DNA of 64,000 nt from Alphaproteobacteria bacterium (GTDB lineage: Bacteria; Pseudomonadota; Alphaproteobacteria; Reyranellales; Reyranellaceae), in the NCBI GenBank assembly GCA_016870115.1, contig VGCH01000001.1:124001-188000 (forward strand), read 5' to 3'. Of this stretch, positions 37,082 through 46,654 are shown one piece after another. Position 1 is the first letter of the stretch. The number at the start of each line of letters is the position of its first letter. Under the pieces are notes generated by a model. That model was given only the letters and a program-made list of their open reading frames with translations. It was not told where the DNA came from and ran no database searches. A program made the translations under genes and the position numbers.

Positions 37082-38885
37082 TGGTCGCGATCAGTTCGAC
37101 GATCGCCGCGCCATAGCGGGCGATCTTGGCATCGCCCAACCCATGAACGCCGCGTAGCGCCCCGACCGAGGCGGGCCGCATCGCAACCAACTCGTAGAGC
37201 GTGCGGTCCGAGCACACCACATAGGCCGGCGCGCTCAGCTCACGCGCACGGGCCAGTCGCCAGGTCTTGAGCGTCGCCAGCAGCCCGGAGTCGCTGCCCG
37301 ACAACTCCGGCGGCGCCGTCTTGCTGCCGCGACGCACCGACTTGCCCGGCAGGACGGCCTCGGCGCGGAACTCGATGCGTTCCTCGCCGCGCAGCACGCG
37401 CCGGCCCGCCTCAGTGACCATCCAGCGACCGTAGCCCTCGAGGTCCTGTTCGATCAGGCCTGCCGCCGACATCTGGCGAAACAGGGCGTGCCACTCTCCG
37501 GCCGCCCGATCCTTGCCGACGCCGAAGGTGGGCAGCCGTTCGTGGCCGAACTTCAGGACGTTCTCGGTGCTGTCGCCGGTCAGGATCGCGATCAGATGCG
37601 CGACGCCGAATCGCTCGCCCGTCCGCAAGATGGCCGACATCGCCTTCTGCGCCTCGACCGTGCCATCAAAACGTGCGGTGCCCTCGGTGCAGAGATCGCA
37701 GTTGCCGCAGGGCGGCGTCGTCTCGCCGAAGTAGGCGAGCAAGGTCTGTCGTCGACAGTGCGGCGCCTCGGCGAGTGACAGGAGCGCCGCCAGCCGCTGG
37801 CGGTCCAGCCGCTTGCGGTCATCCGGCGCGGCGCTGTTGGCGATGAACATCCGGCGCAGCCTGATGTCGTCTGTACCGTAGAGCGTGAGTGTGTCGGCAG
37901 GCAGCCCATCGCGGCCGGCGCGTCCAATCTCCTGGTAGTAGGCCTCGACGCTCGATGGCAGATCGGCGTGGCAGACGAAGCGCACATCCGGCTTGTCGAT
38001 GCCCAGCCCAAACGCGACGGTCGCCACCATCACCACACCGTCCTCCTTCTGGAAGACGTCCTGGTTGGCCTCACGCACCTCTTTTTCGAGACCGGCATGG
38101 TAAGGCAGGGCGCGCACGCCCTGTTTGACCAGCGCGTCGGCCATCTCGTCGGTCTTGCGACGGGTCGAGCAATAGACGATGCCGCTTTCTCCGGTGTGCC
38201 GACGCACGAAGTCGAGCACCTGTTTGGCCGGGCCCTTCTTGGGCGCGAAGGCGAGCCGCAGATTGGGCCGGTCGAAACTGCGGAGGAATTCGCGCGGGCT
38301 GCGCCCCTCGAACAGACGCCGCGCGATTTCTGCGCGGGTCGGCCCGTCCGCGGTGGCGGTGAGCGCCAGCGTCTGAAGGCGCCCGCCGATCGCGCGCGCG
38401 GCGTTCGCGATGCCAAGATAGTCGGGCCGGAAGTCATGCCCCCATTGCGAGACGCAATGCGCCTCGTCGATCGCTAGCAGCGCCACGTTGGCGCCGGCCA
38501 GCCGTTCCAGCGTGTCGGGACGCACCAGTCGCTCGGGCGCGATGTAGAGGAGCTTCAACTTGCCGAGCTCGATGTCGCGCTCGACTTGCGCGTTCTCCGC
38601 TGCCGGGTTGGCCGAGTTGAGCGCGGCCGCGGCGATGGCGGCCGCGCGCAAGGCCTGGACCTGGTCGCGCATCAAGGCGATCAGCGGCGACACGACCATC
38701 GTCAGACCCGGCCGCAACAACGCCGGCAACTGGTAGCAGAGCGACTTGCCCGACCCGGTGGGCATGATCGCGATCGCGTCCTCGCCGGCCAGCACGGCGC
38801 GAACGATCTCCTCCTGCCCCGGGCGGAAGTCGTCGAAGCCGAAAACCGAGCGCAGCAGAGCGCGGGGATCCTCGCTCCCGGCCAC
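37056..38885 (-). CDS. recQ: ATP-dependent DNA helicase RecQ
   Basis: A 609-residue superfamily 2 helicase. Motif I is MPTGSGKSLCYQLPAL, motif II is AIDEAHCVSQWGHDFRPDY (DEAH) and motif VI is QEIGRAGRDG. The zinc-binding RecQ-Ct region has its cysteines in CRRQTLLAY and TTPPCGNCDLC. A C-terminal HRDC domain ends the protein (about residues 530-605). It unwinds recombination intermediates. GTG start at 38885. The gene is 8 bp downstream of the SDR gene and overlaps convergently with phaZ. Confidence 0.95.
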   Translation of the reverse strand: MAGSEDPRALLRSVFGFDDFRPGQEEIVRAVLAGEDAIAIMPTGSGKSLCYQLPALLRPGLTMVVSPLIALMRDQVQALRAAAIAAAALNSANPAAENAQVERDIELGKLKLLYIAPERLVRPDTLERLAGANVALLAIDEAHCVSQWGHDFRPDYLGIANAARAIGGRLQTLALTATADGPTRAEIARRLFEGRSPREFLRSFDRPNLRLAFAPKKGPAKQVLDFVRRHTGESGIVYCSTRRKTDEMADALVKQGVRALPYHAGLEKEVREANQDVFQKEDGVVMVATVAFGLGIDKPDVRFVCHADLPSSVEAYYQEIGRAGRDGLPADTLTLYGTDDIRLRRMFIANSAAPDDRKRLDRQRLAALLSLAEAPHCRRQTLLAYFGETTPPCGNCDLCTEGTARFDGTVEAQKAMSAILRTGERFGVAHLIAILTGDSTENVLKFGHERLPTFGVGKDRAAGEWHALFRQMSAAGLIEQDLEGYGRWMVTEAGRRVLRGEERIEFRAEAVLPGKSVRRGSKTAPPELSGSDSGLLATLKTWRLARARELSAPAYVVCSDRTLYELVAMRPASVGALRGVHGLGDAKIARYGAAIVELIATTTSARSPE

Positions 38886-38893
38886 GGCGCGGA

Positions 38894-39667
38894 TCAGTGC
38901 CGCGCGGCCTGGCCGCCGTCCAGCGTCACCACGACGCCACTGATGTAGCTCGCCCGGTCGGAGGCGAGGAACACCGCGAGGTCGGCGACCTCTTCAGGCT
39001 CGGCGGCGCGGCCAAAGGGCAGGTTCTTCGTGAGCTCGGGCCAGCGCTCGGGATCGCCGAACTGTTCCTGCGCACGCGCGCGCAGGCGAACCAGCATCCG
39101 ATCGGTGCGCGTGGCGGGCGGGTTGATGCCGACCACCCGCACGCCGTGATCGACACTCTTGCTGCCGACGGCGCGGGTAAAGGCCATCAGGCCGGCATTG
39201 CCGACGCTGCCCGCGACATAGTCGTAGTTGAACGACTCGCCCGCGAGCCCGATCACGTTGACCACCACGCCGCGCTCGCGGGCGTACATGCGTTCAAGCA
39301 TCGCGCGCGTGGCGTTGATGTAGCCGAACACCTTGAGCTCCCACGCCTCACGCCATTTCGGCTCGGTCATGGCGAGCAGGTCGCCCCGGGGGATGGCGCC
39401 GGCGTTGTTCACCAGGATGTCCGCATCGCCCGCCGCCGCGACAAGGCCACGCGCGGTGTCGCCGTTCGTCAGGTCGGCGACATGGATCTCCACCGGTACA
39501 TTGTGTCGCGCTCGGATGCGCTCGCGCGCCGCCTCGAGCGGCTCGCGCGAGCGCGAGGCGATGTGAACGCTACAGCCCTCGGCCGCGAAGCCCATGGCGC
39601 AGGCATAGCCGATGCCGCGACTGCCGCCGGTGACAAGCACGGTCTTGCCCGCCAGTTTCAGGTCCAT
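38894..39667 (-). CDS. SDR-family protein lacking the usual catalytic lysine
   Basis: A 257-residue short-chain dehydrogenase/reductase fold. The NAD(P)-binding TGGSRGIG (13-20) and NNAG (87-90) motifs are intact. The catalytic stretch reads ESFNYDYVAGSVGNAGLMAF: Tyr150 is present, but the expected Lys four residues later is Ser154 and Asn157 sits nearby. This Y-x-x-G-S-x-G-N-A pattern occurs in an SDR subgroup that I believe is widespread, so it is not a random defect. Oxidoreductase activity is therefore uncertain. It ends 8 bp before recQ and starts 15 bp after the DUF3859 gene. Confidence 0.85.
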   Translation of the reverse strand: MDLKLAGKTVLVTGGSRGIGYACAMGFAAEGCSVHIASRSREPLEAARERIRARHNVPVEIHVADLTNGDTARGLVAAAGDADILVNNAGAIPRGDLLAMTEPKWREAWELKVFGYINATRAMLERMYARERGVVVNVIGLAGESFNYDYVAGSVGNAGLMAFTRAVGSKSVDHGVRVVGINPPATRTDRMLVRLRARAQEQFGDPERWPELTKNLPFGRAAEPEEVADLAVFLASDRASYISGVVVTLDGGQAARH

Positions 39668-39682
39668 GGCGAACGACGCTCC

Positions 39683-40219
39683 CTAGGGGCGGAAGAGGGT
39701 GAAGCTATGCGACAGCAAGAGTGCGCCAGCGTGCCGAATCTCGATCGTCCACTCGCCCGGCAGGACCTCCCACAAGCTGTCGAAGCCATAGCCGCGGAAG
39801 CGGGCTTCGCCGATACGCGCGGTAAAGTCGTAGGTGCTCTCGGTGAAGTGCTGGTTATCGCGGGCCGGATCCCGCAGGCCCGGCGGTGGCAGGCGCCAAG
39901 TCTCGGTCAGTGTCACTGTCGCGCCCGCCGGCTCGCCGACAAGCCGGAAGCGGATCCCGAAATTGACCCCGAGTCGGGCCGGGACGCGCGGCGCCGGATC
40001 GAAGAATTCGACATCGGCGACGCGAATGTTGCGGCCGGTCGGTGAGTTCGGGGCGACGCCCTGACCCGTCTTGGTCGCGCGAAACTGCCCGGACTCGATC
40101 AGCTCCGCCCGATCGACGCGCACGGTCTGCGCGGCGACCGGCGCGACCAGCAGCCCGGCCAACGCGCCGCCAAGGCCCGCCCGGCGCCCGATCGTCGCGA
40201 CGGGGCGGCCAACGTCCAT
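39683..40219 (-). CDS. DUF3859-like exported protein
   Basis: A 178-residue protein with a long N-region and hydrophobic signal (about residues 12-31, ending VAAQ). The mature part is beta-rich: FGIRFRLVGEPAGATVTLTETWRLPPPGL, a central NQHFTESTYDF region, and LWEVLPGEWTIEIRHAGALLLSHSFTLF. This agrees with the DUF3859 pattern, whose function is unknown. Its ATG overlaps the stop of the upstream metallo-hydrolase gene (TGATG), so the two are coupled. Confidence 0.65.
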   Translation of the reverse strand: MDVGRPVATIGRRAGLGGALAGLLVAPVAAQTVRVDRAELIESGQFRATKTGQGVAPNSPTGRNIRVADVEFFDPAPRVPARLGVNFGIRFRLVGEPAGATVTLTETWRLPPPGLRDPARDNQHFTESTYDFTARIGEARFRGYGFDSLWEVLPGEWTIEIRHAGALLLSHSFTLFRP

Positions 40220-41112
40220 CAGAGTCGGTACAGGCTATCGATGCCGGCGCGTCCGTCCTCGGTCCGCACGCGGCCATCTTTCACCATCTGCACCAGATGG
40301 GCCAACATCGATCGTCCGGCCGCCTTGTGCAGATGGACGGGCGTATCGGCGTAGTTCTTGGCGACCATCTGCGGAATCGTCTGGGCGCCCTCCTTGAGGC
40401 GGGCGAGAATCTGCGCCTCGCGTCCGAGGCGGTGCTCGATATAGGCGTGCACAAACGGAACGGGATTGCGGATCTCCGCGCCATGCGTGGGGATGTAGAG
40501 CTGCTCATCGCGCGGCAGGAGTTTGCGCAGCGACGCGAAATAGTCGGCCATGTTGCCGTCGGGTGGCGAAATCACCGCCGTCGACCAGCCCATCACATGA
40601 TCGCCCGACAGCAGGGCCTTGTCCTCGCGCACCGCGAAGCAAAGATGGTTCGAGATGTGGCCCGGCGTGTGCAGCGCCTCGACGTTCCAGCCATCGCCCT
40701 GGACCACGTCGCCATCCGCCAGCCGAATATCCGGCGCGAAATCGAGATCACCGGCTTCTTCCGGCTTCTCGTCGCCCGGCGGCCGTGGATGCGGTCCAAA
40801 GGAATAGACCTTGGCCCCCGTCGCCTTGGCGAGCGCGGGCGTGGCCGGCACATGGTCGATGTGAGTGTGGGTCACGAAAATGTGGGTGACGGTCTCACCC
40901 CGCACCGCGCGCAGCACCGCCTCGATATGGTCGGGCTGATCGGGACCCGGATCGACGATCGCGACCTTGCCGCGACCCACGATGTAAGTGCCGGTGCCCT
41001 TGAAGGTGAAGGGACTGGGATTGCGCGCGACGACACGGCGGATCAGCGGCGTCACCGCCATCGCCGTACCGTAGTCGAAGTCGAATTCCTTGATGAAGGG
41101 AATGCCGGCCAT
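40219..41112 (-). CDS. MBL-fold metallo-hydrolase (LACTB2-like)
   Basis: A 297-residue metallo-beta-lactamase-fold hydrolase. The dinuclear zinc motif is HTHIDH (residues 82-87, H-x-H-x-D-H), with further ligands His in HTPGHISNH, Asp in LLSGDHVMGW and a late His in IPTHGAEI. A C-terminal winged-helix-like segment (residues 220-297) matches the LACTB2 subgroup, which includes endoribonuclease- and thioesterase-like members. Substrate unknown. ATG at 41112 preferred. It starts 7 bp after the stop of the NHL-repeat gene. Confidence 0.88.
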   Translation of the reverse strand: MAGIPFIKEFDFDYGTAMAVTPLIRRVVARNPSPFTFKGTGTYIVGRGKVAIVDPGPDQPDHIEAVLRAVRGETVTHIFVTHTHIDHVPATPALAKATGAKVYSFGPHPRPPGDEKPEEAGDLDFAPDIRLADGDVVQGDGWNVEALHTPGHISNHLCFAVREDKALLSGDHVMGWSTAVISPPDGNMADYFASLRKLLPRDEQLYIPTHGAEIRNPVPFVHAYIEHRLGREAQILARLKEGAQTIPQMVAKNYADTPVHLHKAAGRSMLAHLVQMVKDGRVRTEDGRAGIDSLYRL

Positions 41113-41119
41113 GGTGTCC

Positions 41120-42799
41120 TCAACGCGCCGGAGGGAGCAGCTTGTAGATCGCGTTGCGGATGTCGGAGCTGACATAGACCGCACCGGACCGTCCGACGGC
41201 GACGCCGGTGGTCACGAGCTGCGGCGGTCCGCCCGGATAGCCCGGCAACCCGATATCGAGGTTGGAGGCGATCACGCGGCGCTCCCCGTTGGCGGGATCG
41301 ATCGCCAGGACCCGCTTACGACCGACCTCGGCGACATAGATCCGACCGTCCGGTCCGACATCCAGACCCTCGGGTCCCGCGAGCCCGTCGGCCAGAACGC
41401 GGCGTTGCCCGGTCGCGACATCGACCTGGCTCACCGCGCCGGCGGCCAGTTCGCTGACATAGACCAGAGACCCCGGCCCGGCGGCGATCGAAACCGGCGC
41501 GCGCAGCTCCTTGACCGCGGTGCCATGCTGCTTCCCGTCGGCGCTCACCCGCACGAGGTTGCCGGTCGCAAGTTCGGCCACCAGCAGGGAGCCATCGGCA
41601 GTCTCAAGCGCCCGCACCGGCGCCGAGAACTCGCCCAACGTGGCGACCAGCTTGCCGGTCTTGCGATCGATCTTCTCGACCGTCCCGCTGAACCAGCTGG
41701 TGAGCAGGACATGGCGGGGGCCGATGGACACGCCCAGCGGATAGGAGTGCGTATCGCCATGCGTGCGCAGCTGATCCTGCACCTGACCGGACGCACCATC
41801 GATGGTGCGGTAGCTGAAGGTGTCGGCGAGGTGCAGCGTCTCCTTGCCGCCCTCCGACACGACCGCGAGGTCGCCCGGCATGGCGAGCTTGCCCTCGACA
41901 ACGACCCGCCACGACCCTGTTCGCTTGTCCACCTGGTAGATGCCATTGTCGGTCATCGAGGTGACGAACAGGCGGCCACGCGAATCGAAGGCGAGATTGT
42001 CGAGCCCGGGCTTCAGCGTCGCCACGAGCCGCTTGGCCTTGGTGGTGAGGCTGACGCTCCAGATCTGACCCAGACCGGTATCGATCACGTAGAGATCGTC
42101 GCGCGTCTGCGGATCGATGTTGGCAGCCGCCGGAATCTTGAAGCCGTCGGCGATCACTTCGATCTCGCCCGACTCGAGATTCACCTTGGCGACCTGTCCC
42201 TTGAACCAGAGTGGTCCGTAGAGATGCCCGTCCTCGCGGCGGATCTCGAAGCCGTTGAGCCCGCCCAACTTCTCGGCGACGCGGCGCAGCTCACCGCGGT
42301 TCCACGTCTTGAACTCGGGTCGATCGACATTGCGCAGGTCGATCTCGTAGAGCGCATCGCCCAGGAACACTTCGGTGACGAACAGCCGGCCGTCGCGCGT
42401 GAAGGCAAGAGAGTTCGGCCCCTGCATGCCGGTCGCGACCTCGATCACCTGCCCCTGCGGTCGGCGCAGGAAAACCTTGCCGGTGAGGAACCCCGTCCAA
42501 GCCATGCTGCCATCGTCGGCAAAGGCGATGTCATCGGCCATGCCGCGACCGGGCCCCTCGACGAGATCGACCTCGCCCGTGTCGATCTGTACGCGGTAGA
42601 TCGATTGGCCGATGACGCTGCCGGCGAAGAGCTGGTCGTCCTTGTTGAAGGCGAGCCCGTGAATGCCGTGGAACCACGAGCCTGGAACCAGGAACTGCGG
42701 CTGATACTCCTTTTCACCCGACTGTTGCGCGCCCGCACTCGCGCAGAGTGCCGCGACAACGGCCACGCCGGCCACGGCCCGGCGGAATAGCTTCAGCAT
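41120..42799 (-). CDS. Exported NHL/SMP-30-like beta-propeller protein
   Basis: A 559-residue secreted protein with a signal peptide (MLKLFRRAVAGVAVVAALCASAGA). The body consists of about ten repeated propeller units of the form hydrophobic-DxxGRLFV, for example LAFTRDGRLFVTEVF, LAFDSRGRLFVTSMT, LDVGPDGRIYVAEVG and VAVGRSGAVYVSS. The repeats resemble SMP-30/gluconolactonase and NHL proteins. A catalytic lactonase site cannot be assigned. The role is probably extracytoplasmic binding or sugar-acid lactone hydrolysis. It heads a minus-strand run of five genes to recQ. Confidence 0.75.
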   Translation of the reverse strand: MLKLFRRAVAGVAVVAALCASAGAQQSGEKEYQPQFLVPGSWFHGIHGLAFNKDDQLFAGSVIGQSIYRVQIDTGEVDLVEGPGRGMADDIAFADDGSMAWTGFLTGKVFLRRPQGQVIEVATGMQGPNSLAFTRDGRLFVTEVFLGDALYEIDLRNVDRPEFKTWNRGELRRVAEKLGGLNGFEIRREDGHLYGPLWFKGQVAKVNLESGEIEVIADGFKIPAAANIDPQTRDDLYVIDTGLGQIWSVSLTTKAKRLVATLKPGLDNLAFDSRGRLFVTSMTDNGIYQVDKRTGSWRVVVEGKLAMPGDLAVVSEGGKETLHLADTFSYRTIDGASGQVQDQLRTHGDTHSYPLGVSIGPRHVLLTSWFSGTVEKIDRKTGKLVATLGEFSAPVRALETADGSLLVAELATGNLVRVSADGKQHGTAVKELRAPVSIAAGPGSLVYVSELAAGAVSQVDVATGQRRVLADGLAGPEGLDVGPDGRIYVAEVGRKRVLAIDPANGERRVIASNLDIGLPGYPGGPPQLVTTGVAVGRSGAVYVSSDIRNAIYKLLPPAR

Positions 42800-42903
42800 G
42801 CGATCGAACTCCCGTCGGCCGGGACTCTAGACGCGCGCCCGAAGTCTGTCATGCTGCCGCGACGCCGTGCCGCCCGACGGCCGGTCCCACGAGGTCCCGC
42901 ACC

Positions 42904-44271
42904 GTGAACCGTCCCACCTCCCGCCTCGGCCAGGTCAGCTGGGCGATGTTCGACTGGGCCAACCAGCCGTTTTTCACCGTCGTCACGACCTTCATCTTCG
43001 CGCCCTACTTCGCCAACGTCATGGTGGGCGATCCGGTCGCGGGCCAGTCGGCCTGGGCCTTCACCCAGGCGGCCTCGGGCGTGATCATCGCGCTCCTGAG
43101 CCCGTTCCTCGGCGCCATGGCCGACGCCGGCGGTCCCCGCAAACCCTACATTTTCACCTTTCAGGTCGTCCTGGCGCTGGGCTGCGCGGCACTGTGGTTC
43201 GCCTATCCCGGTCGGCCCGATCTGGTGGGCCCGATCGCCTGGGCGGTGGTCGTGGCGACCATTGGCGCCGAAATCTCAATCGTCCTGAACAACGCGCAGC
43301 TGCCCTCCATCGTGCCCAGGGACCGGATGGGTCGCCTCAGCGGGCTGGGTTGGGGGCTCGGCTATGTCGGCGGGCTGGTGGCGCTCTTAACCGTGCTGGC
43401 CGTGAGCAAGCCGTCGATGTTCGGGCTGGCGGCCGACGATTCACGGCCGCTGTTCGGACTCGACCCCGCGACCAACGAGTTGGAGCGTCTTGTTGGGCCA
43501 GCCTCGGCGCTCTGGCTCGCGCTCTTCGTGTTGCCGATGTTCCTGTTCACGCCCGACGCGCCGCGCGGGAAGATCTCGATCATGGCGGCGGCACGCGAAG
43601 GCGGCGCGAAGCTGGTCGGCACGCTGCGGCAACTCGGCAAGCACCGCAACGCCGCGACCTATCTCGTGGCCTTCATGCTCTACAATGACGGCCTTGCCGC
43701 CATCATTGCCTTCGGCGGCGTCTATGCCTCGGCGACGTTCGGCTGGAGCACAGTGACGCTCGGCATTTTCGGGATCGTGCTCACCCTGTTCGCGATTCCC
43801 GGCGCGTTTCTCGGCGGTTGGTTGGACGACAGGCTGGGCTCCAAACGCACGGTCCAGTTCGCGATCGCTGGCGTGATCGTGGCGACCGTCGGCATCGTGG
43901 GAGTCACTGCGAACGCGGTCTTCTACGTGGTGGACGCCAAACCGCTCGCAGCCAACCGCGCGCTCTTCGGCTCGACGCAGGAGCTGGTGTTCATGGCGTT
44001 CGCGCTGTTGCTAGGCTTCTGCATGGGGCCGATGCAGGCCGCCAGTCGCACACTCGTCGGACGCCTGGCACCGTCCAGCATGACCGGCGAATTCTTCGGA
44101 CTATTCGCCCTCTCCGGTCGGGCGACCGCGTGGATGGCACCGCTCTCGATCGGCATCCTCACCGCCACCACCGGCTCCAACCGTGTCGGCGTCGCGGTGG
44201 TTCTGGTGTTCCTGGTAGCGGGCTTCCTGGTGCTGATGCGCGTGCGCGAACCGGAACGCGACGGCGTCTAG
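42904..44271 (+). CDS. MFS transporter, UMF1/Atg22-like
   Basis: A 455-residue major-facilitator protein with about twelve helices. The N-terminal QVSWAMFDWANQPFFTVVTTFIFAPYF segment and PFLGAMADAGGPRKPYI loop (the MFS A-like motif) define the UMF1 (DUF894/Atg22-like) subgroup. A loop at about residues 165-185 with SRPLFGLDPATNELERL is extracytoplasmic or cytoplasmic by prediction only. Substrate unknown. GTG start at 42904; it is divergent from the NHL-repeat gene with 104 bp between, in which I see no clear promoter. Confidence 0.85.
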   Translation: MNRPTSRLGQVSWAMFDWANQPFFTVVTTFIFAPYFANVMVGDPVAGQSAWAFTQAASGVIIALLSPFLGAMADAGGPRKPYIFTFQVVLALGCAALWFAYPGRPDLVGPIAWAVVVATIGAEISIVLNNAQLPSIVPRDRMGRLSGLGWGLGYVGGLVALLTVLAVSKPSMFGLAADDSRPLFGLDPATNELERLVGPASALWLALFVLPMFLFTPDAPRGKISIMAAAREGGAKLVGTLRQLGKHRNAATYLVAFMLYNDGLAAIIAFGGVYASATFGWSTVTLGIFGIVLTLFAIPGAFLGGWLDDRLGSKRTVQFAIAGVIVATVGIVGVTANAVFYVVDAKPLAANRALFGSTQELVFMAFALLLGFCMGPMQAASRTLVGRLAPSSMTGEFFGLFALSGRATAWMAPLSIGILTATTGSNRVGVAVVLVFLVAGFLVLMRVREPERDGV

Positions 44272-44346
44272 AGTCTCTCCGCTCTGGCTCGGAGCAGTCG
44301 GATCGATGAGCCGACAACCGATGCAGCGCGAATGGAAGCGCTCTAG
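44268..44346. terminator. Palindrome-bounded convergent junction
   Basis: The junction is bracketed by TCTAGAG and CTCTAGA at its two ends, each containing the stop codon of the facing gene. Inside are two short dyads: CTCCG/CGGAG (44277-44281/44290-44294) and GTCGG/CCGAC further right. It shares the outer CTAGAGTC theme with the element at 12873, but not its GATCCGG core. Possible bidirectional terminator. Confidence 0.35.
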
Positions 44347-44990
44347 ACCGCCGTCGTCTTGCCCTTGAAGGTGCAGAGGTCGGCGACGCGGCAGGACGGG
44401 CAATCCGGCTTGCGGGCTTTGCAGGTGTAGCGGCCGTGCAGGATCAGCCAATGGTGGGCGTGCAGGCCGAACTCGGTCGGCACGCGCTTCAACAGTTTCA
44501 GCTCGACCTGCAGCGGATTCTTGCCTGGCGCGAGGCCGGTGCGGTTGGAGACGCGGAAGATATGCGTGTCGACCGCCATCGTCGGCTCGCCGAACGCCAC
44601 GTTCAGCACGACGTTCGCCGTCTTGCGGCCGACCCCCGGCAGTGCCTCCAGTGCGTCGCGGTCCGACGGCACCGTGCCACCGTGTCGCTCGAGCAGCAGC
44701 CGCGACAGCGCGATCACGTTCTTCGCCTTGTTGCGAAAGAGCCCGATCGTCTTGATGTGCTGGACCAGCTTCGCTTCGCCCAGGGCCACCATGGCGGCGG
44801 GAGTCCGGATTTCCGAGAACAACGCTCGTGTGGCGCGATTGACGCCGGCATCCGTCGCCTGTGCCGACAGCACGACCGCAACAAGAAGCTGATAGGGGTT
44901 GCCGTACTCAAGCTCGCTTTGCGGCGCCGGATCGGCGGACCGCAGGCGCTCAAAGAACGTCTGGATCGCGGGCGGTTTCATCAAGGCCAT
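44343..44990 (-). CDS. nth: Endonuclease III
   Basis: A 215-residue DNA glycosylase/AP lyase for oxidised pyrimidines. The helix-hairpin-helix LPGVGRKTANVV contains the catalytic Lys, the catalytic Asp lies in AVDTHIFRVSNR, and the 4Fe-4S loop has the spacing C-x6-C-x2-C-x5-C near the C-terminus. Complete and typical. ATG at 44990 or at 44981 three codons in. It diverges from the DUF2244 gene, with 34 bp between starts. Confidence 0.97.
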   Translation of the reverse strand: MALMKPPAIQTFFERLRSADPAPQSELEYGNPYQLLVAVVLSAQATDAGVNRATRALFSEIRTPAAMVALGEAKLVQHIKTIGLFRNKAKNVIALSRLLLERHGGTVPSDRDALEALPGVGRKTANVVLNVAFGEPTMAVDTHIFRVSNRTGLAPGKNPLQVELKLLKRVPTEFGLHAHHWLILHGRYTCKARKPDCPSCRVADLCTFKGKTTAV

Positions 44991-45024
44991 GGCACGACGC
45001 TAGCGGAGGCCGTAGGCTACCGCC

Positions 45025-45513
45025 ATGGCTCCCGTCGCGACGCCCAGCGCCTCCCCACCGTTCGAGACGGTGCTCGTGCCGCATCGCAGCCTCTCGCCGG
45101 AGGGCTTCAAGTGGCTGATCCGGGGTGCGATCGCCGCCAACGTTGCCATCGCGCTCCCCATGCTCGTCTGGGGCGCCTGGCCGGTGTTCGGCTTCATGGG
45201 CCTCGATGTCTGGCTGCTCTGGTTCCTCTTCCGCCGCAGCTATGCCACTGCGGATCGCAGCGAGACGATCTTCCTCGGTGAAGCAGTCCTGACCGTCCGC
45301 CAGACGGGGCGGACCGGAAGCGTGGAAGAGACCTGCCTCGATCTCGCGTGGCTGCGCGTCGAGGCGGGCGCGCGGCTCGAACTTGTCAGCCGCGACCGGC
45401 GGATCGAGATCGGCCGTTTCCTGGCGCCGGAGCAGCGCGCCCGCGTCGCCGACGATCTCGCCCGGGCCATTGCCGCGGCGCGTCGGCCGCGCTTCGATCA
45501 CCGCTGGGACTGA
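45025..45513 (+). CDS. DUF2244 family membrane protein
   Basis: A 162-residue protein with two adjacent membrane helices (about residues 34-72) flanked by soluble parts: HRSLSPEGFKWLIRG before and a beta-rich domain RQTGRTGSVEETCLDLAWLRVEA after. This is the DUF2244 layout, common in alphaproteobacteria and of unknown function, sometimes near cytochrome oxidase genes. It is convergent with dnaJ, with 7 bp between stops. Confidence 0.88.
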   Translation: MAPVATPSASPPFETVLVPHRSLSPEGFKWLIRGAIAANVAIALPMLVWGAWPVFGFMGLDVWLLWFLFRRSYATADRSETIFLGEAVLTVRQTGRTGSVEETCLDLAWLRVEAGARLELVSRDRRIEIGRFLAPEQRARVADDLARAIAAARRPRFDHRWD

Positions 45514-45520
45514 CCGCGGC

Positions 45521-46639
45521 TCAACCGCCGAACATGTCCTTCACCTTGGCGAAGAAGCCTTCGCTTTCGGGACTGGTCTTGTTGCCCGCCTTGGCGAACT
45601 CCTGCAGGAGCTCCTTCTGCCGGGCGGTGAGGTTGGTCGGCGTTTCGACCACGACCTCGATATAGAGGTCGCCCTTCTGGGTCGACCGCACGATCGGCAT
45701 GCCCTTGCCGCGCAGCCGGAACTGGTGGCCGCTCTGCACGCCGGCCGGCACGTTGATTCGCGCCGCTTTGCCGTCCAGCGTCGGGACATCGACATTGCCA
45801 CCAAGCGTCGCCTGAACCATCGAGATCGGCACACGACAGTGAATGTCGGTGCCCTCGCGCTCGAACAGATCGTGGCGACGCACCGCGAGAAACACGTAGA
45901 GATCGCCGGTGGGACCGCCCCGTGTGCCGGCTTCGCCCTCGCCGGTCAGGCGGATGCGCGTGCCGTCCTCGACACCGGGCGGGATCGCGACCTTCAAGGT
46001 CTTCTCGCGCCGGACGCGGCCCTGGCCGCCGCAGGCACGGCAGGGTTTGTCGATCACCTGACCGTTGCCCTGGCAGGTCGGACAGGTGCGTTCCACGGTG
46101 AAGAAGCCCTGCTGCATGCGCAGCCGCCCGCGGCCCTGGCAGGTGGGACAGGTCTGCGGCTTCGAGCCGGCCTCCGCGCCAGAACCATTGCAGGCTTCGC
46201 ACGACACCGAGCTCGGCACGCGTACGGTCGCCTCGGTACCGGCATAGGCCTGCTCGAGCGAGATCTCGAGATTGAAGCGGAGATCCTGCCCGCGCGTATC
46301 GGGACGCCCCCGCCCGCGCTGGCCGCCGAACATGTCCTCGAAGATGTCGCCGAACACCGAGCCGAAATCGAAGCCCTGACCATGCGGACCGCCCGGCCCG
46401 CCGCCCGGTTGGCCGCCCTCGAAAGCGGCCGCGCCGAAGCGATCGTACTGCGCGCGCTTGTCGGGGTCCTTCAGGACGTCATAGGCGCGATTAATGTCTT
46501 TGAACTTGCGCTCAGCATCCTTGTTCCCCTGATTGCGGTCGGGGTGATGCTGCATGGCGAGCTTGCGGAACGCCTTCTTGATGTCGTCGGCGCTGGCGCC
46601 ACGCTCGACGCCCAAAAGCTCGTAGTAGTCGGTCGCCAT
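45521..46639 (-). CDS. dnaJ: Chaperone DnaJ
   Basis: A 372-residue full-length J protein. The J-domain has the HPD tripeptide in QHHPDRNQG, followed by a Gly-rich linker (about 75-110), four CxxCxGxG zinc repeats ([32 protein letters not shown]) and the C-terminal substrate-binding domain. It delivers clients to DnaK and stimulates its ATPase. It lies 59 bp downstream of dnaK with a stem-loop in between. Confidence 0.97.
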   Translation of the reverse strand: MATDYYELLGVERGASADDIKKAFRKLAMQHHPDRNQGNKDAERKFKDINRAYDVLKDPDKRAQYDRFGAAAFEGGQPGGGPGGPHGQGFDFGSVFGDIFEDMFGGQRGRGRPDTRGQDLRFNLEISLEQAYAGTEATVRVPSSVSCEACNGSGAEAGSKPQTCPTCQGRGRLRMQQGFFTVERTCPTCQGNGQVIDKPCRACGGQGRVRREKTLKVAIPPGVEDGTRIRLTGEGEAGTRGGPTGDLYVFLAVRRHDLFEREGTDIHCRVPISMVQATLGGNVDVPTLDGKAARINVPAGVQSGHQFRLRGKGMPIVRSTQKGDLYIEVVVETPTNLTARQKELLQEFAKAGNKTSPESEGFFAKVKDMFGG

Positions 46640-46654
46640 CGCGCCTTACCCCCG

